From: Spirochaetota bacterium
GTDB taxonomy: Bacteria; Spirochaetota; Spirochaetia; JABEVK01
DNA: 54,772 nt
NCBI GenBank assembly: GCA_020049045.1
Contig: JAIFLN010000047.1
Coordinates: 1-54,772 of the forward strand
Direction: 5' to 3'
Part shown: piece after piece, positions 49,088 to 54,772 of the stretch
Position numbering within the stretch: the first letter of the stretch is position 1
Layout of the letters: every line of letters starts with the position of its first letter
Made by a program: the position numbers and the translations under genes
Notes under the pieces: model-generated
Seen by the model: only the letters and a program-made list of their open reading frames with translations
The model's database searches: none
Told to the model about the DNA's origin: nothing

Positions 49088-50307
49088 GCCTTGTTCCAGC
49101 CCTTTTGAACTTCGGCTTGGACGCCGGTGGCCAAGCTGTAGAGCTTGAGAAAGCCTGTCGCATCGTGGTGGTTGTAATTGGACTTGCCGAAACTAGCCAA
49201 ATCCTCGCTGTAGAGCGAGTAAGGGCTGGTCCGGCCAGAAATCAGGACATTGCCCTTGTACAGCACGACTTTGACGGTACCTGTCAGGTACCGGCTCGAA
49301 CTCTCGAAGAACGCATCGAGGTTGACCCGGAACGCCGTGAACCACTTGCCGGTGTAGACCAGCCGGGCATAGGTGTTGGCAAGGTTCTTTTTCATTTCGA
49401 GGGTTTCACCATCCAGACACAGCATTTCCAGCTCCCGCAAAGCGGTGTAGAGGATGGTTCCTGCAGGGGTTTCGTACACACCGCGGCTCTTCATGCCCAC
49501 GGTGCGGGTTTCAACCAGGTCGCTGCGGCCGACGCCGTTTTCGGCGCCCAGCTTGTTGAGAAGGTCTAGAAGTTCCACACCCTTGAGCTTTTTGCCGTTG
49601 ACGGCTACGGGGTATCCCTTTTCGAACTCGAGGGTCACCTCCGTTTCGGCGTCGGGGGCGTCCTTGGGGCTTTTGGTCAGCTGAAACATGGGCTCCAGGG
49701 GGCGCTGCATCGGGTTTTCCAGCTCGGCACCCTCGTGGCTCATGTGCCAGACGTTCCAGTCACGGCTGTAGATGTTCTGTTTGGTGATGTTTCCGAGGGG
49801 GATATTCCGGGCCTGAGCGTAATCGATGGCTTGCTCCCGGCTGGTGATGTCCCACTCGCGCCAGGGGGCGATGATGCCCAGCTGGGGTGCCAGGGCCTTG
49901 TAGGTCATTTCAAAACGCACCTGATCGTTGCCCTTGCCGGTACAGCCATGGGCCACTGCATCGCAACCCTCCTTGAGAGCATAGTGCACTTGGTACTTGG
50001 CGGTGATCGGCCGGGCGATGGCGGTTCCCAGCAGGTATTTGCCTTCATACATGGCTCCCGCGCGCAGCATGGGGAACAGGTAGTCCTGGGCGAATTCCTC
50101 CTTGGCGTCGACAATGAACAGCTTGCTGGCACCGCTGGCTTCGCCCTTCTTCTTCACGGCATCCCAGTCTTCCTTCTGGCCCACGTCTACGGACACGCCG
50201 ATAATCTCGGCTCCGCCGTAGTTTTCCTTCAGCCAGGGAATGATAATACTCGTGTCCAGTCCGCCGGAATACGCCAGCGCGATCTTCTTGTAGGTTTTCT
50301 TGCTCAT
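49084..50307 (-). CDS. argG: Argininosuccinate synthase
   Basis: Joins citrulline and aspartate using ATP in arginine synthesis. The 407-residue product has the PP-loop ALAYSGGLDTSIIIPWL at the N-terminus, VAHGCTGKGNDQVRFE (citrulline site) and AFRVNLDAF-like C-terminal end. Ribosome site AAGGAG precedes the ATG. The two prenol-kinase-like genes are coupled behind it. argH is not in the window. The upstream 166-base gap holds a hairpin but no clear promoter. Confidence 0.95.
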   Translation of the reverse strand: MSKKTYKKIALAYSGGLDTSIIIPWLKENYGGAEIIGVSVDVGQKEDWDAVKKKGEASGASKLFIVDAKEEFAQDYLFPMLRAGAMYEGKYLLGTAIARPITAKYQVHYALKEGCDAVAHGCTGKGNDQVRFEMTYKALAPQLGIIAPWREWDITSREQAIDYAQARNIPLGNITKQNIYSRDWNVWHMSHEGAELENPMQRPLEPMFQLTKSPKDAPDAETEVTLEFEKGYPVAVNGKKLKGVELLDLLNKLGAENGVGRSDLVETRTVGMKSRGVYETPAGTILYTALRELEMLCLDGETLEMKKNLANTYARLVYTGKWFTAFRVNLDAFFESSSRYLTGTVKVVLYKGNVLISGRTSPYSLYSEDLASFGKSNYNHHDATGFLKLYSLATGVQAEVQKGWNKA

Positions 50308-50334
50308 GGATTCACTCCTTAAATCATTTCATTA

Positions 50335-50372
50335 CAATAAGAAGGGGGCACCTGATTCCCGTCACCGCCCCC
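50335..50372 (-). terminator. Hairpin upstream of argG (terminator or attenuator candidate)
   Basis: GGGGGC and GCCCCC arms (50344-50349 and 50367-50372), with an inner 3-bp TGA/TCA pairing, are followed on the minus strand by TTCTTATT. The U-run is weak. It lies between the upstream acetyltransferase gene and argG and could end the upstream transcript or control argG. Confidence 0.4.
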
Positions 50373-50397
50373 AAACCCCCATCGGATAAGGTTTAGC

Positions 50398-50455
50398 TCA
50401 TTTCTCTCTCTTTCTTCTCTGCGACCCTTTGCGGCTCTGTGGTGCTTATCGATTC
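50398..50455. repeat. Pyrimidine-rich intergenic element with heptamer-like units
   Basis: After a CT-rich run, near-repeats of 7-8 bases follow one another (CTCTGCG, CCTTTGCG, CTCTGTG) with no coding potential. It resembles dispersed short intergenic elements of this type that I recall from other bacteria. No other copy is seen in the window. Confidence 0.3.
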
Positions 50456-50473
50456 CCCAGCACCACCGCCTCA

Positions 50474-51007
50474 TCAGCCCCTCTTCAGGTCCTCCGCCAG
50501 TAAATCCATCAATACCACATCATGGATCTCGCCTTCCAGCTCCAAAGCCTTGCGACGTCTTCCGATCTCCTGGAAACCGACCTTCCGGTAACAGGCGATG
50601 GCTCTGGTGTTGAAGTCAAAGACCCTCAGCATGATGTTCCGCATATTGAGGTAGTCAAAGGCGTAACCAGCCATCAGCCGAATGGCCTCTTCGCCGTACC
50701 CCTTTCCCCAATAATCCTTGTTGCCGATAAAAATCCCCAGTTCGCAGTGTCGGTGAAGATGTTCGACATCGTGCAGGCCCACATTGCCGATCAGAGTGTT
50801 TCCCTCGGTCTCGACGATGGCGTAGTTGTGCTCTTTCGCGATCTCAGGCAGTTTTTCAGCTTCGGTGGACTCGTTCAGTGCCCAGGAGCAGGAGGTCAGA
50901 TTTCTGCTGACTTCCAGGTCGTTGAACCAGGCCGTATACTTCGGCGCATCGGCCACATCAATGGGTGAGAGATAGCACTTGGTCCCGATCATTTTCTGGT
51001 AGTACAT
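50474..51007 (-). CDS. RimJ/RimL-type GNAT acetyltransferase
   Basis: The 177-residue product begins YYQKMIGTKCYLSPIDVADA and has the RimJ/L pattern: GNVGLHDVEHLHRHCELGIF, the acetyl-CoA loop KDYWGKGYGEEAIRLMAGYA and RVFDFNTRAIACYRKVGFQE. Substrates of this group are ribosomal proteins or amino acids and antibiotics. It follows the small acidic hypothetical after 18 bases. Ribosome site GAGAGGA precedes the ATG. Confidence 0.86.
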   Translation of the reverse strand: MYYQKMIGTKCYLSPIDVADAPKYTAWFNDLEVSRNLTSCSWALNESTEAEKLPEIAKEHNYAIVETEGNTLIGNVGLHDVEHLHRHCELGIFIGNKDYWGKGYGEEAIRLMAGYAFDYLNMRNIMLRVFDFNTRAIACYRKVGFQEIGRRRKALELEGEIHDVVLMDLLAEDLKRG

Positions 51008-51025
51008 GGATGTATCCTCTCGCTA

Positions 51026-51475
51026 TCACCGAACGATCCGCAACCGCTCGACTCCCCGCTCTTCGAACTCTTTGTCGTACTTTTCTTTTTCCCGCTCAAT
51101 TCCGGCTTCGGCCTCTTCGGCGGCCTTACCTTCCAGTGTCTTGCCAATCTTCGAGGGATTCTTTTGATAGAAATCCCGACGGGCCAACTGGTCGACCAGC
51201 TCGTCCCAGAAAATCTCGCCGTCGTATTCGTCCACCTGTTCGAACAGAACTTCTTCAAAGTCGGCAGAATAGGAATACTGGCCTTCCGCGTCCACCTGTA
51301 TCCGCTTCTTTTCACCGGCATTCCAGGCGGTGCCCAGTACAAACTGAACAAAGCTGTCCATGGCTGGATCGCGGTCTTCTTCGCCCTTGGTGGCATTCTT
51401 CATCCAGGCACCAAAAAAAACCGCTTTTAGCAGCTGGGTGAAATTTTCGTTCTCAAAATCGATGGTGATCTTCAT
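51026..51475 (-). CDS. Small acidic hypothetical protein
   Basis: The start at 51475 follows ribosome site GGAAAGGAAAG and overlaps (ATGA) the stop of the nim-like remnant upstream. The 149-residue product is rich in Glu, Asp and Lys: an N-terminal KITIDFENENFTQLLKAVFF, a middle SADFEEVLFEQVDEYDGEIF and a charged helical end (EKEKYDKEFEERGVERLRI). No signal peptide, membrane helix or known family is seen. It belongs to the argCBD-linked transcript by spacing. Function unknown. Confidence 0.65.
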   Translation of the reverse strand: MKITIDFENENFTQLLKAVFFGAWMKNATKGEEDRDPAMDSFVQFVLGTAWNAGEKKRIQVDAEGQYSYSADFEEVLFEQVDEYDGEIFWDELVDQLARRDFYQKNPSKIGKTLEGKAAEEAEAGIEREKEKYDKEFEERGVERLRIVR

Positions 51476-51719
51476 GTTCTTTCCTTTCCCTGAATCTCGG
51501 TGACGTCCAATCGGACTAATTGCGTTGCCACTAGAACCTTCGGATCGTACTCCAAAACCGGTCCGCTCGTGAACTTCCCCATGATCAGGTCCAGCCAAAG
51601 TTGACAGTAACCAGGTAGGGGCGGTCACCATCGATCAATGCCAAGTGAACGCAGTCGGCGCGGTGCAGAATGTCTGTTAGAATGGATCGGTCGGTCAGTT
51701 CGCGGTCTTGTCTCCTCAC
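51472..51719 (-). pseudogene. Remnant of a Nim/PPOX-type flavoprotein gene with internal deletion
   Basis: From GTG 51719 the frame reads RRQDRELTDRSILTDILHRA, then a block ending RPYLVTVNFGW and a stop at 51585. This matches the N-terminus of pyridoxamine-5'-phosphate-oxidase-like NimA proteins. In another frame 51472-51580 reads GKFTSGPVLEYDPKVLVATQ followed by LVRLDVTEIQGKER, like the family's C-terminus. About half of a normal 150-160 residue protein is missing between them. Both ends still overlap the neighbours by 4 bases (GTGA, ATGA), as expected of a former operon member. Confidence 0.6.
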
Positions 51720-52462
51720 AGCAATCTCCGATAGCCGTAGCGGTAGGCCTCTTCGAATCCAAGGCTGGTATACAGTGCCCGGGCGATATGGTTGGAGGCG
51801 AGCACCTGCAGACACGCGATGCGAGCACCCCGCCGGGCGGATTCGTCGAGCAGTCCCGTCACAAGAACGCGTCCCAGTCCCTGGCGGCGCATTTTCGGGT
51901 GCACCACGATGTCAAACAACCAAGCCTGGTCATCTACAAGAGCTGCGTAGCCCCAGGCGACCGCACCTTGGGAAAGGTTCACAGTTCCTACTACCGGGTA
52001 TTCTACCTTGGCGGCCATTTTCCTTGCCGTCGGTTGAAACCCGGGTTCAACATTGTTGGCCGATAAAAAGGCTTCAAACCAGTCCTTGCCGAAGTCTCCC
52101 TTTGCCGTAAACTCTTCTGCGGGCGAATTAGCGGAAAGGGGAAGTGAGCGTGTCATCACGAGGCTTGGGTCGACCCAAGCCCACCCGCGGGCTTCAAGAG
52201 TCTCGTCCAACAATCTCCAGTCCGGGTGCTCTGGAAGCTTGACGGTAGGAATCAGCCCAGCCCTTCGATAGCCCGCCTCGACGGCTTCAATGCGGTGCTC
52301 GAGATCCTCATCGGCTGGCAGGGAAAGAGGAAGGACTGAGTTAGCCCGTTTGGAATACCCTGCGGCAAACCGCCAGAGCCAACCTCCCTGAACTTCAGAT
52401 TTGAGGGCGGGCCAACCACTGGCAGCTGCATTTTCCAGGGCAATAATCTTCACTGAGGTCAT
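51716..52462 (-). CDS. GNAT-family N-acetyltransferase
   Basis: The 248-residue product has an N-terminal region with EVQGGWLWRFAAGYSKRANS, typical of a group of uncharacterised GNATs with an extra N-terminal domain, and a C-terminal GNAT core with LFDIVVHPKMRRQGLGRVLV and ALYTSLGFEEAYRYGYR. Substrate unknown. It begins 9 bases after argD and ends overlapping the nim-like remnant, so it is co-transcribed with the arg genes; there is no proof of an arginine role. Confidence 0.85.
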   Translation of the reverse strand: MTSVKIIALENAAASGWPALKSEVQGGWLWRFAAGYSKRANSVLPLSLPADEDLEHRIEAVEAGYRRAGLIPTVKLPEHPDWRLLDETLEARGWAWVDPSLVMTRSLPLSANSPAEEFTAKGDFGKDWFEAFLSANNVEPGFQPTARKMAAKVEYPVVGTVNLSQGAVAWGYAALVDDQAWLFDIVVHPKMRRQGLGRVLVTGLLDESARRGARIACLQVLASNHIARALYTSLGFEEAYRYGYRRLL

Positions 52463-52471
52463 ACGCTGGTC

Positions 52472-53698
52472 TCAAACCCCGAAAGCCTTCGCCTTCTCCT
52501 CCAGAACTGTTCGCAGGATGGCAACGGCTTCTTCAAGCTCCTTTTTGCTCACGGTCAGTGGTGGTGCGAAACGCAAAATATCGGAACCGGCCCGCAGAAC
52601 TAGCAGGCCTTTGTCCAGGCAGGCAGAGATCACTTCTCCCATCAGCGCTTTCTGAGCAGGATCATGCTTCAGCCGAAGCCCTTTCAAAAGACCCATGCCC
52701 TTCACCTGATCTGCAAAGGGAAAATCCTTTTTCAATCCTTTGAGAAGCCGGTCAAAGGACTTGCCGCGTTTGATCACGGTGTCGAGAAACTTAGGGTCGG
52801 TGATGATGTCATAAACCCGATTGGCCACAGCCGTGGTCACCGGACCACCTCCAAAGGTGGTGCCGTGGTCGCCCACGTGAACCTGATTGTTGACTTTGGC
52901 GGGAATCAAGGTGGCGGACAACGGCAGACCACCAGCCATGGGTTTGGCAAGGGTGACAATATCGGGTGTCAGACCTAGCTGCTGCCAAGCGAAGAAGGTG
53001 CCGGTCCGACCGTACCCCCCCTGAATTTCATCGGCTATGATCAGGATGTCATGCTTGGCACAGGTGTCCTGCAACGCTTTGGCAAAGGCTGGGCTGATTT
53101 TATCGAGGCCACCCTCTCCCTGTAGAGGTTCGATCAGGACGGCGGCGTAGGTTCGATCCAGCCGTGCCAAGGCTTTCACGTCATTGTAGGGGGCCACTTC
53201 ACACCCGGGAATCAACGGAGCATAGGGTTTCTGGTATTTCTCTGTAAAGGTCAGACTCAGTGATCCCAGGGTCCGACCGTGAAAAGCTCCGGTAAAGCTG
53301 AGAAACTTGTGGTGTCCTTCTCCCTTGGTCCGCAGGGCGTACACCCGGGCGTACTTAAGGGCGGCTTCGTTGGCCTCGGTGCCGGAGTTGCCGAAATGAA
53401 CAGCGGCAAACTGGCCGGGATTGCCTGTTTTGACGAGTTTGGCTGCCAGTTCCAGAGCCGGTTCGGTGGTATAAAGATTGGACACATGGGTCAGCTTTTC
53501 CATCTGTTTGCGGGCGATTTGTGCCAGGTCTTTACGACCATGCCCCAGGGAATTGACAGCGATGCCCCCGGTGAAATCCAGGTAGCGTTTACCGGCTGTA
53601 TCCCAGATTTCCGTACCTTTTCCATGATCTAGGACCAGGAATTCGTCGGCATAGTTTTTCGGGAAAGGCGGTTTGTGGACGACGGAATCGACTGACAT
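52472..53698 (-). CDS. argD: Acetylornithine aminotransferase
   Basis: PLP enzyme of the arginine pathway (N-acetylglutamate semialdehyde to N-acetylornithine). The start at 53698 follows ribosome site AAGGAG. The 408-residue product has GNSGTEANEAALKYARV, IADEIQGGYGRTGTFF and the PLP lysine in TLAKPMAGGLPLSA, with TTFGGGPVTTAVANRV. Class III aminotransferases of this type may also act on succinylornithine or 4-aminobutyrate, but the position next to argB and argC makes ArgD most likely. Confidence 0.93.
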   Translation of the reverse strand: MSVDSVVHKPPFPKNYADEFLVLDHGKGTEIWDTAGKRYLDFTGGIAVNSLGHGRKDLAQIARKQMEKLTHVSNLYTTEPALELAAKLVKTGNPGQFAAVHFGNSGTEANEAALKYARVYALRTKGEGHHKFLSFTGAFHGRTLGSLSLTFTEKYQKPYAPLIPGCEVAPYNDVKALARLDRTYAAVLIEPLQGEGGLDKISPAFAKALQDTCAKHDILIIADEIQGGYGRTGTFFAWQQLGLTPDIVTLAKPMAGGLPLSATLIPAKVNNQVHVGDHGTTFGGGPVTTAVANRVYDIITDPKFLDTVIKRGKSFDRLLKGLKKDFPFADQVKGMGLLKGLRLKHDPAQKALMGEVISACLDKGLLVLRAGSDILRFAPPLTVSKKELEEAVAILRTVLEEKAKAFGV

Positions 53699-53720
53699 AT
53701 GTGCTCCTTGAGGTTCGATC

Positions 53721-54485
53721 TCAGAGAATTGTGGTTCCGGTGATACCCGAAAGCAGTTTGACGAGGTCACCAGGGTTTTGGTAACCACCGATGACAACTT
53801 TTCCCACGCCCGCAGCAACGGCTTGGCGCGCGCTGCGCACCTTGGGAACCATGCCCCCTGCGATCACTCCTGCGGCAATCTCAGCTTCCAGTGTCTGCTC
53901 ATCGAGCCGGGCGATGACGTTACCGTTTTTCAGAACACCCGCGATATCGCTGATAAAGACCAGCGACTCTGCCCGAGAGGCTATGGCCAATTCCTGCGCG
54001 GCTTCATCTGCGTTGATATTCAACCCCTGTCCAGACCCGTCTGTGCTGGTCGAATTGACGATGGGAAAGAATCCTCCGGCAACCAGAACGTCAAGCAACC
54101 GGGTGCGCGCCTGGGTCACTTGACCGGTTCGATTGGGCGCAAGACCCTGAATCGTTCGGGGAACCCCGGTAAAAAGTCCTCCATCCTGTCCACCGAGTCC
54201 TACGGCGTCAAGTCCTGAGGCACGGGCCCTTCGAACCAGATCGATGTTGATTTTTCCACCCAGAACCATGTCGACAACTTCCATTTCCGCGGGGCTCGTG
54301 AGGCGGATTCCATCTCTGAACTCGGCCGTAAGCCCCAACTTTTCGCTGACCGCGGTGACTTCTTTGCCACCACCGTGGACCAAAACAATCTTTCGGTCCT
54401 TCAGAAAGGCGAGATCTGCCAGGAAAGCACTCAGCAGTGCGGGGTTGGTGGCGACGGTACCGCCAATTTTGATAAAAATCATCAT
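53721..54485 (-). CDS. argB: Acetylglutamate kinase
   Basis: Phosphorylates N-acetylglutamate. The 254-residue product has the amino-acid-kinase fold with FIKIGGTVATNP at the N-terminus, LVHGGGKEVTAVSEKLG, and a C-terminal GGMVPKVRSARQAVAAGVGK. The segment NINADEAAQELAIA is also typical. The short length and lack of an N-terminal regulatory helix suggest an arginine-insensitive form, which would fit a pathway where ArgA is the control point; that is inference. argD follows after 22 bases. Confidence 0.94.
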   Translation of the reverse strand: MMIFIKIGGTVATNPALLSAFLADLAFLKDRKIVLVHGGGKEVTAVSEKLGLTAEFRDGIRLTSPAEMEVVDMVLGGKINIDLVRRARASGLDAVGLGGQDGGLFTGVPRTIQGLAPNRTGQVTQARTRLLDVLVAGGFFPIVNSTSTDGSGQGLNINADEAAQELAIASRAESLVFISDIAGVLKNGNVIARLDEQTLEAEIAAGVIAGGMVPKVRSARQAVAAGVGKVVIGGYQNPGDLVKLLSGITGTTIL

Positions 54486-54509
54486 TTGCTCCCTCAGCCC
54501 GAAAGGCTC

Positions 54510-54772
54510 CTAAAATTGATTGGGCACCGACAGCCCGGCGGTTTCGCCAAATCCAAAGCGCAGGTTCATGTTTTGCACCGCCTGCCCTGAAGCCCCTTTG
54601 ACCAGGTTGTCGAGCACACTTGAGATGATGAGCGAGTTTCCCTCCTGCACAGCGGCCCAATCGCAGCGGTTGGAACCCCAGACCTCAGAGGAAGCTGGAA
54701 GGCGTGAACCGACATAACGGGCAAAAGGCCTGCCAGAATACGCCTGGAACCAGGCTGCTTCAGCCTCTGCCA
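54510..54772 (-). CDS. argC: N-acetyl-gamma-glutamyl-phosphate reductase, C-terminal part (5' end outside window)
   Basis: Only the last about 87 codons are present; the gene runs off the right edge. The visible residues include WQAYSGRPFARYVGSRLPA, WGSNRCDWAAV and LVKGASGQAVQNMNLRFGFG, the ArgC C-terminal signature. It ends SVPNQF 24 bases before argB. ArgC reduces N-acetylglutamyl phosphate with NADPH. Confidence 0.92.
   Translation of the reverse strand, partial: AEAEAAWFQAYSGRPFARYVGSRLPASSEVWGSNRCDWAAVQEGNSLIISSVLDNLVKGASGQAVQNMNLRFGFGETAGLSVPNQF

Noticed and set aside
1-54772. tRNA, rRNA, CRISPR arrays, insertion sequences and prophage genes
   Set aside because: Gaps are too short for tRNA clusters, no regularly spaced repeats or transposase-like proteins were seen, and coding style is uniform across the window.

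Overview
The window looks like chromosomal DNA from a free-living or at least prototrophic member of the Spirochaetota. It is GC-moderate (roughly mid-50s percent by eye). The main evidence is the first 7.7 kb: flhA-flhF-flhG, a two-helix hypothetical, sigma-28 (fliA), a Jag-N/DUF342 protein and two small flagellar-linked genes. As I remember it, this is the gene order of the Treponema fla operon tail. A trypanosome/spirochaete-type phosphofructokinase and a capD/degT/molybdenum-hydroxylase-like cluster, both of which I also associate with spirochaetes, agree with this. The species cannot be named from the sequence.

Layout. 1-7677 (+): flagellar export, placement and sigma-28 operon. 7661-10325 (-): a secreted hypothetical and glycogen debranching enzyme. 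10388-12701 (+): a methyltransferase-like protein and phosphofructokinase. 12702-16521 (-): motB, motA, a uridine-kinase-like P-loop protein and rsmD. 16630-21231 (+): a 19-codon leader ORF, a heterodimeric ABC exporter pair and a tandem GNAT protein. 21235-29243 (-): a seven-gene overlapping operon (NusG paralogue, NDP-sugar dehydratase, DegT aminotransferase, three subunits of a molybdenum-hydroxylase-like complex, DUF4403 lipoprotein). 29297-31158 (+): a secreted hypothetical and a divergent HD-GYP protein. 31166-31753 (-): a flavodoxin-fold quinone reductase. 31899-36843 (+): the SUF Fe-S assembly operon. 36840-40215: EEP nuclease (-), sufU (+), a DinB-fold protein (-) and homospermidine synthase (+). 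40219-46640 (-): livK-H-M-G-F followed by argA. 46856-47569 (+): a hemolysin III/PAQR protein. 47550-54772 (-): DUF92 and phytol-kinase homologues behind argG, then argC-B-D with GNAT genes, a small hypothetical and a broken nim-like gene. No stretch above 300 bases lacks a gene, and I see no tRNA, rRNA, CRISPR or insertion sequence.

How it works together. Motility (export gate, flagellar placement, sigma-28, stator), Fe-S cluster assembly (SufT-like, C, B, D, S and U) and arginine biosynthesis (argA, B, C partial, D and G, with branched-chain amino-acid uptake in the argA operon) are the coherent blocks.

Two genome-scale habits stand out. First, many first-in-unit genes have a sigma-70 promoter with an exact 17-nt spacer whose -10 element ends 5-7 nt before the start codon, with no Shine-Dalgarno sequence, which predicts leaderless mRNAs. 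Second, all eight convergent gene junctions overlap or are at most 15 nt apart, leaving no room for intrinsic terminators. The most interesting loci are the hydroxylase-like complex whose large subunit has lost its usual cofactor and catalytic motifs inside a NusG-headed operon, and the ABC exporter preceded by a leader peptide and mutually exclusive hairpins.
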